DNA of 64,000 nt, from NCBI RefSeq assembly GCF_000308875.1, contig NZ_BAGL01000032.1:98716-162715 (forward strand), in the 5' to 3' direction. Both the position numbers and the translations under genes were made by a program. Origin of the DNA: Nocardia transvalensis NBRC 15921 (GTDB lineage: Bacteria > Actinomycetota > Actinomycetes > Mycobacteriales > Mycobacteriaceae). Of the stretch, positions 15,734 to 23,912 are shown piece after piece (the stretch's first letter is position 1; each line of letters starts with the position of its first letter). The notes beneath the pieces are model-generated. The model was not told the DNA's origin and ran no database searches. It was given only the letters and a program-made list of their open reading frames with translations.

Positions 15734-18619
15734 TCATGCGGTCCGCGTGACAGAACTGCTCGCCGGACGGCCGTTCGGAGGTGCGGCCGACGTGGGCGGC
15801 ACGGCCGCACCGGGCGTGAGCGTGTAGCAGAAGCGCCGTACCCGGGGGAGCCAGGTGTGGAGACCGGACAGGTCCCTGAAGGTCACGTGCGCCGTGAGCC
15901 GGACCAGCCCCGAATGCAGTCGATGCCACTTGGGCACTTGGCTTTTCGGTATCCCGCCGATGATCCCGTTCACCCACTCCGAGCCGGAGTCCCGCGGTTC
16001 GAAATCGGCGACGAACCGGTCCAGCTCGGTATCCGGCGGCCGGTACGTAAGACCGCCGGCGAGCCCGCGCACCGGATCCGGAACCATATCGAGCACATCG
16101 GCGAGCAGCGAGGCGTGGGCGGTGAGCAGTCCCAGCAGCAGCACGACCGCCTCGAATTCGCCGGGGCGGCCGTCCATGCCCAGGAAGCGCGAGGCGGGTG
16201 AGAGGTCACGGGTGGCCCGCACCATGCGGTAGAGATTGAGCAGGCGCTTCGCCTCACGCGGTGTGTCCACCAGCATGTCCAGTGCGGTGAGCAGCGTCAG
16301 TTCCGGATCGGTGAGCGGCCGCGGCGGTTCCGGGGCCACGACGGAGTGCTGCAGGACGTCGACCTCCGAGCCCGCTTCGATATCGAGGGCGGTGATCACA
16401 CCGTAGCGATCCGCGCTCGGCGGAGGGGACGTCGTCGTCGGCCGGCGCTCGGCAGGAGGGGCCGGCACCGAACGCGGCGTGGCGGAAGGCCGCGGGTCTC
16501 CCAGCGCGTGCAGCAGCCGGCTCATACCGGTCGAGGACATCGGCGGCAGTACCAGCGGGATGTTCAGGATCTTTTCCAGATAGTCGTCGGGCGTGTGCCA
16601 CAGATCTTCGGGGTCGTTGTCCCCGTCGCGCAGCAGTGCGGAATAGCGGGTGCGCAGCGAACGCATCAGCCACCGCGGATCGACCCCGACGACCACCACG
16701 AACAGGTCCAGGGCCAGCAGGAGGTGCACGGCCTGCATGACGTCGACGACCTGGTCGGGGGAACAGCGGTCCAGGTCGTCGATATACAACACGATGCGGT
16801 CGATCGGCCGGTGATCGCCGTACGGGTCCGGATTGCGGCGCCAATCGTCCATGAGCTGGACCAGCTGCTGGAAGTCCTTGCGGATCGTCGAGATGAGGCC
16901 GAGTTTGCCGGAGTACGAATCACTTCCGGCACGCTCGGCGAGAAACGAGTACAGCCGCCGCCCGGGGTCGAGTTCGGCGAGTTGCCGGCCGAGTTCGCCG
17001 ACATGCGCGATCACATCGTCGAGCTGTGCCTGCGCGACCCGCTGTTCGGCCTCGGCGGCGCGCAGCCTGGTCAGAGTATCGGCCATCTCGGTGCCGACCG
17101 CGCTCTCCGCGGCGGTCCGCATCTCGCCGCGCAGGTCCTCCCGTACCCGCCGCAACGTGCGCAGACCGGCGTGCGCGCGACCGAACAGGACGGTGACCCC
17201 GCCGACCCCGCCCAGCGCGGTGACCAGTCCGGTGACCCAGGCCAGCTGGCCGGCGGCGTGCGAGACGATCAGCGGTACGAGCACGCCGATGCCGACGAGG
17301 GCGACCGCGAAGGCGAGCGAGATCCGTCCGGCACGAGTCAGCGATGCGCGTGCCAGCACCTTGGTGTCGTCCACCGCGTCGTGGAGCTGTCCGGCCAGCA
17401 GGTCGGCCCGCTCCTTCTCGTCGGTGATGCCCAGCTGCCGCCACAGGGTCGCGATCTCGCTGCCGTAACGAGACGAATTGGTGAGTGTCGCAAGCAGATT
17501 GCGTGCGGTGGTCTCGCGATGGGCGACGGCCCGGTCGACCTCGGTCTGGAGCCGGGTCGCCGTCGCACGGGCCTGGCGCGTGGCCGCCTGGAGCTGGTGG
17601 CGCTGATCCAGGCGTTCGGTCAGTTCGGCGCGAATCCGGTCGGCACGGTCCGCGGAGGCCTCCGTGCCGCCCGCGAGCTGCCGGAATATCTCGTCACCGA
17701 GGCTGGCCCACAGGTTGCTGTCCGCGTAATGCCAGGCGTTGAAACCGATCTGCACGATCTCCCGGCAGTACTGCTCGCTGCCCGAGTCCGCGAGGGTGCG
17801 GATCCGGTCGCGCAGCAGACCCATGAAATAGCTTTTGCCCGAACCCCATTCGCCGAAGACTCCGATCGACAGGGGCAGCGGGGTCGTGCGGTCGGCAACG
17901 ACGGTGGCGAGCATCGATACGTACGGAGCGACGCCGAGATGGTCGTCGTGCAAAGGGATTCCGACGTTCGGGTCCACCAGGTCGCTCGAGACTCCGCCTG
18001 CCAGTGGGGCTTCGGCGAGTGTCGGCGAGTTGGCGATGGCTCGGGTGAATGCCGCGGCGATGACTTCGGCGTCGGTATCGCTCTGGCAGAGGAACATCAG
18101 CTGGTCCGCGTCGCGTCCTGGTCGGACGTCCATTGTGGAAACGGCCGCGGGGACGATGATCTCGGCGACGTGATCGACCGGCTCGCCCAGTAGTCCCGCC
18201 GTGAGCAATGGCAGTCCGATCGCTCGCGCACCGAGACCCGAGGCCGCCTCGAGCGCCGACTTCACGGCGGAAGCCAGGGAGTTGTCGGTGATGTCGCTGT
18301 ATTCGCCGGGCTCGTTCCTGGGGTTGACCAATATCGCGCGCCGAAGCAGTGGATTCGTCCCCGGGGGCGGTGGTAGTGCCAGGATATGGGGCCGGTCGGC
18401 ATTGATGTGGTCGTAAGGGACGTCGCGCCACGCCGCCTCGGCGAATTCCATGCGGAGTGCGCCGCCCAGGCTGCCGAGACTGGAGCCGACCGACACCACG
18501 ATGGCGTCGATCGGGAGCTGCCACGGTTCGCTGGTGCGAGCGATCGAATAGCGAATGCCGCCGTGAGTGCCGAGTTCGGTTGTCGAAGTCGAGTTCGGGA
18601 AGGCAGGTTCAGACACCAT
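15734..18619 (-). CDS. KAP-family P-loop NTPase with N-terminal macro-like domain
   Basis: A ~961-residue protein read from the ATG at 18619; a GTG one codon later has better spacing from GGAG. Residues ~20-190 look like a divergent macro domain: PIDAIVVSVGSSLGSLGGAL resembles the DAIVNAAN..GGG start, and ARAIGLPLLTAGLLGEPVDH resembles the conserved strand/loop before the last helix. Residues ~250-900 form a KAP NTPase: Walker A GVFGEWGSGKSYFM (~residue 257), a coiled-coil stretch, two membrane helices at ~430-476 (SLAFAVALVGIGVLVPLIV and the following segment) inserted between Walker A and B, and Walker B IVLYIDDLDRC (~611), then LVDTPREAKRLLNLYR. KAP proteins are membrane-tethered signalling ATPases found in conflict and defence loci. 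The gene interrupts a conserved core order, supporting acquisition. No effector domain is recognised. Confidence 0.85.
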   Translation of the reverse strand: MVSEPAFPNSTSTTELGTHGGIRYSIARTSEPWQLPIDAIVVSVGSSLGSLGGALRMEFAEAAWRDVPYDHINADRPHILALPPPPGTNPLLRRAILVNPRNEPGEYSDITDNSLASAVKSALEAASGLGARAIGLPLLTAGLLGEPVDHVAEIIVPAAVSTMDVRPGRDADQLMFLCQSDTDAEVIAAAFTRAIANSPTLAEAPLAGGVSSDLVDPNVGIPLHDDHLGVAPYVSMLATVVADRTTPLPLSIGVFGEWGSGKSYFMGLLRDRIRTLADSGSEQYCREIVQIGFNAWHYADSNLWASLGDEIFRQLAGGTEASADRADRIRAELTERLDQRHQLQAATRQARATATRLQTEVDRAVAHRETTARNLLATLTNSSRYGSEIATLWRQLGITDEKERADLLAGQLHDAVDDTKVLARASLTRAGRISLAFAVALVGIGVLVPLIVSHAAGQLAWVTGLVTALGGVGGVTVLFGRAHAGLRTLRRVREDLRGEMRTAAESAVGTEMADTLTRLRAAEAEQRVAQAQLDDVIAHVGELGRQLAELDPGRRLYSFLAERAGSDSYSGKLGLISTIRKDFQQLVQLMDDWRRNPDPYGDHRPIDRIVLYIDDLDRCSPDQVVDVMQAVHLLLALDLFVVVVGVDPRWLMRSLRTRYSALLRDGDNDPEDLWHTPDDYLEKILNIPLVLPPMSSTGMSRLLHALGDPRPSATPRSVPAPPAERRPTTTSPPPSADRYGVITALDIEAGSEVDVLQHSVVAPEPPRPLTDPELTLLTALDMLVDTPREAKRLLNLYRMVRATRDLSPASRFLGMDGRPGEFEAVVLLLGLLTAHASLLADVLDMVPDPVRGLAGGLTYRPPDTELDRFVADFEPRDSGSEWVNGIIGGIPKSQVPKWHRLHSGLVRLTAHVTFRDLSGLHTWLPRVRRFCYTLTPGAAVPPTSAAPPNGRPASSSVTRTA

Positions 18620-18910
18620 GGGCTCCGTCGTGCCGGTGCCTGTCCGGGCTCGGCAGGGACGCGCCGTGCGGGGCCGATGGGCGTCGCTGTACGTCGATGG
18701 ATGGCATGAACCCCCCGAACAATCCGTGTGGAAACCCCAACCCTTCCGGCAGTGTACTGCGTCGCGCGGCCTCTGGGTGGCGGATGAATAACGGGCCCAG
18801 CGGATCTGCGTCTCGGGTCGGGTTGCCGCAGGGCGGCGCGGGGTACGACACGTTTGCCGAAATGGCAAAGGATGTTGCCTGCTTCCGGGGGTGTGGAGCA
18901 TTGTCGAGGG

Positions 18911-19750
18911 GTGAATCACGACGACTTCGATTGGGCCGCGATGGCCGACATGCTGGTGGACGAGGCCGAGGCGTATCAGCCGTACCTGGACGGTGCGTTC
19001 GATCGGCTGGCGGATCTGAATCCGAAACGGATCCTGGATATCGGGTCCGGACCGGGAGTGGCGGCGTGCCTGCTGGCGCAGCGGTTCCCCGATGCCGAGG
19101 TGATCGCGGTGGACGGGACGCCGGAGTTGCTGACCCGCGCCGAGCAGCGGGCCGAGCGGCTGGGGGTGCGCCTGAGCACCCGCGTCGCGGAGTTCCCGGG
19201 CGGGTTGTCCGACCTGCCCGAAGCGGATCTGGTGTGGTCGGCGAACGTCGTGCACCACGTCGGCGATCAGCTCGACGCGCTGACCCGCATGGCGGGGCTG
19301 CTGCGGCCGGGCGGCACCCTGGCGATCGCCGAGGGCGGGCTGCCGGTGCGGTGGCTGCCTCGGGATATCGGTTTCGGCCGTCCGGGCCTGCAGATGCGGC
19401 TGGATGTCGCGCTGGCCGACCGGTTCGAGCAGATGCGTGCCGAACTGCCGGGCTCGGTTTCGGTGGCCGAGGACTGGCCCGCTCTCCTGCGCGCCGCGGG
19501 CCTGGTCGACGCGTACAGCCGCAGTTTCCTGGTCGACCGCCCCGCACCGCTGGACGCCGGTGCGCGCCGGTCGGCGCGGCAGTGGCTCGAACGCCACCGC
19601 GGCATGCACACCGACTACCTCGCCGAGGACGACCTGGCCACCCTGGATCGCCTGGTGGACCCGGACGACCCGGAATCCGTCGACAATCGCACCGACGTCT
19701 TCCTGCTCACGGCCAGGACGGTGCACTTCGCCCACCGCCCGGCGGACTGA
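18911..19750 (+). CDS. SAM-dependent methyltransferase (class I)
   Basis: A ~279-residue enzyme. Motif I is ILDIGSGPGVAACLLAQRFP, the acidic end of strand 2 is VIAVDGTPE, motif II lies around ADLVWSANVVHHVGDQ, and motif III is LLRPGGTLAIAEGG. It resembles UbiE/ubiquinone-type small-molecule methyltransferases; the acceptor is unknown. The GTG at 18911 was chosen for its GAGGGG just upstream; an in-frame start at 18854 would add 19 unconvincing residues. It is divergent from the KAP NTPase across ~290 bp, and both sit where mycobacteria carry other genes (eis) between degV and comEA. Confidence 0.85.
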   Translation: MNHDDFDWAAMADMLVDEAEAYQPYLDGAFDRLADLNPKRILDIGSGPGVAACLLAQRFPDAEVIAVDGTPELLTRAEQRAERLGVRLSTRVAEFPGGLSDLPEADLVWSANVVHHVGDQLDALTRMAGLLRPGGTLAIAEGGLPVRWLPRDIGFGRPGLQMRLDVALADRFEQMRAELPGSVSVAEDWPALLRAAGLVDAYSRSFLVDRPAPLDAGARRSARQWLERHRGMHTDYLAEDDLATLDRLVDPDDPESVDNRTDVFLLTARTVHFAHRPAD

Positions 19751-19881
19751 TACCAGATCGGTGTGACAAGTAGCCACCCGATGCCGGCTGGTTGTGCACA
19801 GCGGATCGGCTGTCCCCAGGTCTGTCGAAAGACCTTGTCGGGCCGGGGATCTCGGTGCGGCATCGGCCTACGGTGGCTCGC

Positions 19882-21042
19882 ATGGCGCGAAACGAGGAGC
19901 GGAGACGGGTCCGCGAGCGGCTGGGGTCGCTCGCGGCGGAGGCGCCCGATACACGATCGGTGCCGGGCGGGCGTTGGGATCTCGACGAATTCGACGATCC
20001 GGTGCCGGGCCGCCGCCCGGACGACGACGGGGACGAGTGGGAAGAGACGGTCGAGGGTCCGCGCACGCCGCAATGGCTGAGCGAACCCTCGAGCGGTCTC
20101 GCGGTGTGGCACGAGCGGCTGGTCCCGGAGCGATTCCGGGGAACACGCCTCGATCCTGGGCGGCGCGGGTTGCTCGTGCTGGCCGCGGTCGGACTGGTGG
20201 CGGTGGTGCTCGCGGCCGCCGCGGCACAACGGGAAAGACCTGTCGCACAGCCTGTTCCGCCGTTGCCCGTGGTGCGTGCGGGTACGGCGGGCGCAACCAG
20301 TACGTCCGGGGCTGCGCCGTCGGCGGGAGTGTCCGGTACTTCGTCAGCCGGGGGCATGCCTGGTGGGAGTGCGCCCAGTGGTGTCCCGCCCGCCGGTGTT
20401 TCCGATGCCGTGCGGCCCGGGGACGTTCCCGGTGCCGCGACGCCGGCGGGTGCGCCCGGTGCTGCGACGCCGGCGGGTGTGTCCAGTGCTGCGACGTCGG
20501 CGGGTGTGCCCGGCACCGTGTCGGCCGGAGGCGTCTCCGGTTCCGCGCCGACGGCCGGCGGGTCCGGAGATCGGATGGCGGACCTGGTGGTGAGCGTCGT
20601 CGGCATGGTCGAGCACCCCGGCCTCCTGCATCTTCCACCCGGTTCGCGGGTGGCCGACGCGGTCTCGGCCACGGTCGCGAAGGACGGCGCCGATCTCGCC
20701 GGCCTGAATCTGGCCCAGCGGCTCGTCGACGGCGATCAGGTCGTGGTCGGAACCACGGCCCCCGATTCCGTTCCGCCACAGACGGGCAGCGCGGTAGTTC
20801 CCGGCCGGCGAGCCCCCACGGCGGCGTCGGGCGGCCCCTCTCACCCGGCCACAAAAGTAGACCTGAACACCGCCACCGAATCCGACCTCGACGCCCTCCC
20901 CGGAGTCGGCCCCACCACCGCCCGCGCCATCATCGCCTGGCGCACCGAACACGGCCGCTTCACCACCATCGACCAATTAGCCGAGGTCACCGGCATCGGC
21001 CCCGCCCGCCTGGCCCGCATACGCGACCTGGTGAAGATATGA
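19882..21042 (+). CDS. comEA: ComEA-family helix-hairpin-helix DNA-binding protein
   Basis: A ~386-residue protein from the ATG at 19882 (MARNEERRRVRERL). A cytoplasmic head precedes one membrane helix (RGLLVLAAVGLVAVVLAAAA). A Gly/Ala/Ser/Thr linker with repeated GVPGAATPAG-like units follows, then a SLBB-like domain (VSVVGMVEHPGLLHLPPGS) and the terminal helix-hairpin-helix pair (VDLNTATESDLDALPGVGP, then ITGIGPARLARI-like VTGIGPARLARIRDL). ComEA binds DNA outside the membrane and delivers it to the ComEC channel. The linker is long and repetitive compared with the mycobacterial protein. comEC follows. Confidence 0.9.
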   Translation: MARNEERRRVRERLGSLAAEAPDTRSVPGGRWDLDEFDDPVPGRRPDDDGDEWEETVEGPRTPQWLSEPSSGLAVWHERLVPERFRGTRLDPGRRGLLVLAAVGLVAVVLAAAAAQRERPVAQPVPPLPVVRAGTAGATSTSGAAPSAGVSGTSSAGGMPGGSAPSGVPPAGVSDAVRPGDVPGAATPAGAPGAATPAGVSSAATSAGVPGTVSAGGVSGSAPTAGGSGDRMADLVVSVVGMVEHPGLLHLPPGSRVADAVSATVAKDGADLAGLNLAQRLVDGDQVVVGTTAPDSVPPQTGSAVVPGRRAPTAASGGPSHPATKVDLNTATESDLDALPGVGPTTARAIIAWRTEHGRFTTIDQLAEVTGIGPARLARIRDLVKI

Positions 21043-21168
21043 CGGCGGCGGTGCAGGGTGTGCGGGCCGGAAGGCTTCGTGATCGGGGGCGTCGGTCCGG
21101 CCTACTCGTTTCGGCTGCGCGATGCGGTGGAGATATGAGCGGGATCGGCGTGCGGGCCTGGGGATTTC

Positions 21169-22782
21169 GTGCCTGGGCGGTGGACTGTGGGGGATGACGG
21201 TGGGCAGGCGTCGAGTGAAGCGGATCGTGAGGTTCGGCCGGTTGATGTGCGGCTGGTTCCGGCGACGGTGGTGTGCTGGGGGGTCACGATCGCGGGGGTC
21301 GCCTGTGGCTGGCGGGTGGGGCTGATGGCGGGCGGTGCGTCGGCCGGGGTGGGGATGGTGTCGGGCGCGTTGCTCTTACGGGCCGTGTGGCCGGGGCGGG
21401 CGCGTGTGGTTGCGATGGCGATCGTGGCCGCGGCGCTGGCGGGGAGCGGGTTCGCGGTGGCGGCCGCATGGCACGAATATCGGGTGGCGGTGCATCCGCT
21501 GCGGACCGCGGCTCCGGGAACGTATCTGACAGCCGTGGTGACGCCGACGGATGATCCGAAAGTGTTGTCGAGCAAGCCTTTCGGTGGGCGGCAACGTCTG
21601 GTGCGGGCCGATCTCCGGGAGTATCGGCACGGCGAGTCGGCGGTTCGGGCGGGAGGGGGTGTCATCGTGCTCGCGCCGGAGCGTGGGTGGTCGACGATTC
21701 TCCCGGGCCGGACCGTGGAATTCCGGGCACGGGTGGACCGGCCGTGGCGGCGGGACCTCACCGTCGCGGTACTGCGGGCGCAGGGTCCGCCGATCGCCGT
21801 ATCGGAGGCTCCGTGGTGGCAGCGGGTCGCGGGCACGGTGCGGGCGAGGTTCGCCGACACCGCCGATCGTGCGCTGTCCGACGATGCCGCGGGCCTGCTG
21901 CCGGGGCTGGTCGCGGGCGACACCTCGCGGCTTCCGGAGCACGTCCGGGAGAACTTCGAGAAGACGGATCTGGCGCATCTCACGGCCGCGTCGGGGATGA
22001 ACGTCTCGATCCTCTTCGCCGCGGTCTTGATGGCGACGCGGGCGCTCACCCTGGACGCCCGGCTGGGCCTCGCGCTCGCGGCGCTGGCTCTGGTGGCGTT
22101 CGTGATCCTGGCGCGGCCGTCACCCTCGGTGCTGCGGGCGGCGGTAATGGGTGGGATCGCGCTGCTGGCCCTCATGACCGGCCGCCGGAGACAGGCACTG
22201 CCCGCGCTGTGCGCCGCGGTGATCGGGCTGCTCGCGTATTCGCCCGCGCTCGCTGTCGACGCCGGCTTCGCCCTGTCGGTCTCCGCCACGGCGGGCCTCG
22301 TCCTGCTGGCCCCGCCCTGGGCGCACTGGTTGCGAGCACACGGCTGGCCCCGCGTCGCCGCCGAGGCATTCGCGGCGGCGACCGCGGCCTTCCTGGTGAC
22401 GACGCCGATCCTCGCCGCACTCACCGGACACGTGGGCCTGCTGGCCATCCTGGCCAACGTCCTGGTCGAACCGCTGATCGCCCCGATAACCATCCTCGGA
22501 ACCGTCGGCGCCCTGCTCTCGTGCGTATGGCAACCCGCCGCGATCCTGGTCCTACAGCCGACCGCCCCGGCCCTGTGGTGGCTCCTGACGGTCGCCGAAC
22601 ACGGTGCCGCACTGAATCTTTCACTCGACGTCTCCGACGGCGTCCGCGGTGGCCTACTCGCCGCGGCGGCAGTGACCATCGCGATAGCGGTCCTGCTCCG
22701 CCTCGCCTGGCCCCGGAGGGAGGTCTCCGGTGACTTCTCGGGCAGCGCGGCGAATGCCGGGGGTGTCGGACCGCACCCGTAG
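21169..22782 (+). CDS. comEC: ComEC/Rec2-type membrane channel lacking the metallo-beta-lactamase domain
   Basis: About 530 residues with roughly ten membrane helices. The Competence domain carries the hallmark LTAASGMNVSILFAAVL, preceded by the soluble OB-like segment (TYLTAVVTPTDDPKVLSSKP). The C-terminal metallo-beta-lactamase domain of full-length ComEC is missing, and the protein ends soon after the last helix. The M. tuberculosis counterpart Rv2414c is similarly short, so this is probably lineage-typical rather than truncation. The start is uncertain: 21169 (GTG) or 21187 (GTG). It lies after comEA and only 10 bp before holA. Confidence 0.88.
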   Translation: MPGRWTVGDDGGQASSEADREVRPVDVRLVPATVVCWGVTIAGVACGWRVGLMAGGASAGVGMVSGALLLRAVWPGRARVVAMAIVAAALAGSGFAVAAAWHEYRVAVHPLRTAAPGTYLTAVVTPTDDPKVLSSKPFGGRQRLVRADLREYRHGESAVRAGGGVIVLAPERGWSTILPGRTVEFRARVDRPWRRDLTVAVLRAQGPPIAVSEAPWWQRVAGTVRARFADTADRALSDDAAGLLPGLVAGDTSRLPEHVRENFEKTDLAHLTAASGMNVSILFAAVLMATRALTLDARLGLALAALALVAFVILARPSPSVLRAAVMGGIALLALMTGRRRQALPALCAAVIGLLAYSPALAVDAGFALSVSATAGLVLLAPPWAHWLRAHGWPRVAAEAFAAATAAFLVTTPILAALTGHVGLLAILANVLVEPLIAPITILGTVGALLSCVWQPAAILVLQPTAPALWWLLTVAEHGAALNLSLDVSDGVRGGLLAAAAVTIAIAVLLRLAWPRREVSGDFSGSAANAGGVGPHP

Positions 22783-22792
22783 GATCGTCGCC

Positions 22793-23763
22793 GTGACCGA
22801 ACGTCCCGCACCCGTCCATCTTGTGCTCGGTGAGGAAGAGTTGCTGATCGAGCGCGCGGTCGCCGCGATCGTCGCCGGGGTGCGGGGGGCCGCGCCGGAT
22901 CCGGAGGCGTTGCCGGTGGATCGGCTGCGGCGGGGGATGCGAGCACCTCCGAGCTGGCCGAGTTGCTGAGTCCGTCACTGTTCGCCGAGGACCGGGTGAT
23001 CATTCTGGAGTCGGCGGCCGAGGCGGGGAAGGACGCGGTCGCGGTGATCACCGACGCGGCCTCCGCGCCGCCCGAGGGCGTGGTGCTGGTCATCCTGCAC
23101 ACGGGTGGCGGGCGGGCGAAGGCGCTGGCCCCGGCACTGCAGAAGGCGGGCGCCGAGGTGCACCACTGCGCCAAGGTATCCAAGGCCGGTGAGCGAATCG
23201 AGTTCGTGCGCAACGAATTCCGCGCCGCGGGGATCCGGGTGTCCGGCGAGGTGGTGCAGACGGTGCTGGAGGCCGTCGGCTCCGACCTGCGCGAGCTGGC
23301 CGCGGCCGCCTCGCAGCTGGCCGCCGATACGGGCGGCCGGGTCGATGTCGCGGCCGTGCGGCGGTACTACTCCGGCCGGGCCGAGGTCACCGGTTTCGAC
23401 GTGGCCGAACTCGCCGTATCCGGTGACCGTGCCGGCGCCATGGAGGCGCTGCGCTGGGCCACCGACCGCGGCGTGCCGGCTGTGCTGCTGGCCGACGCCC
23501 TTGCGGACTCGGTGCACACCATCGCCCGAGTCGGTTCGGCCGGCCGCGGCGACCCGTTCAAACTCGCCTCGGCCCTCGGAATGCCGCCGTGGAAGGTGAA
23601 GAAGGCCCAGGGCCAGGCCCGGGGGTGGAACCCGGCCACCATCGGCAACGCCCTCGAGGTCGTCGCCACCCTCAACGCCGATGTGAAGGGTGGCGCGGCG
23701 GATACGAACTTCGCTCTGGAACACGCGTTGGCGAAAATTCTGGATCTTCACGAAAGTCGTTGA
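22793..23763 (+). CDS. holA: DNA polymerase III subunit delta, with an apparent -1 frameshift
   Basis: The clamp-loader delta subunit. From the GTG at 22793 the frame reads VTERPAPVHLVLGEEELLIE and on to VDRLRRG, then runs to an early stop at ~22971. The correct continuation (DASTSELAELLSPSLFAEDR, then VIILESAAEAG) is in the next frame from ~22937 and goes to 23763 without interruption, ending ALAKILDLHESR. One extra G in the five-G run at 22932-22936 would join the halves perfectly as RRGDASTSEL. holA is expected to be essential, so a sequencing or assembly error is more likely than a real mutation. A gene finder may report only 22963-23763 from a TTG. Confidence 0.85.
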
Positions 23764-23799
23764 GCGGCAACGAGCTAGGGAAGCTGTCATGTTGCGTAG

Positions 23800-23826
23800 G
23801 TTTCCGGCCAAAAGCATGCCGGAAAC
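23800..23826. repeat. Dispersed palindromic element, copy 1
   Basis: GTTTCCGGC (23800-23808) and GCCGGAAAC (23818-23826) form a perfect 9-bp hairpin around CAAAAGCAT. The loop sequence, not just the stem, matches other copies in the window (on the complement, ATGCTTTTG versus GTGCCTTTG), so this is a repeat family member. It sits between the convergent 3' ends of holA and the PLC-like gene. Confidence 0.75.
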
Positions 23827-23908
23827 TAGGAGGCATGCCGGGAAACTAGAAGGCATGGCGGGAACAAGAAGGAATGGCGGGAGCAAGAAGGCATCCCGGA
23901 ATTGAGGG
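23814..23908 (+). repeat. Degenerate 19-20-bp tandem repeats
   Basis: Four to five successive units run through this gap: GCATGCCGGAAACTAGGAG, GCATGCCGGGAAACTAGAAG, GCATGGCGGGAACAAGAAG, GAATGGCGGGAGCAAGAAG, then a partial GCATCCCGGAATTGAGG. The first unit is the right half of the adjacent palindromic element, suggesting the array grew from it. Confidence 0.75.
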
Positions 23909-23912
23909 GGCG

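Noticed and set aside
18620..19777. N-terminal extension of the KAP gene to a 1347-codon frame
   Set aside because: The extension is antisense to the methyltransferase; similarity to KAP/macro-like sequence starts only near 18,600, where a good ATG exists.
21169..22782. ComEC as a truncated pseudogene because it lacks the metallo-beta-lactamase domain
   Set aside because: The short form also occurs in the mycobacterial counterpart (Rv2414c, from memory), the frame is intact, and holA follows at once.
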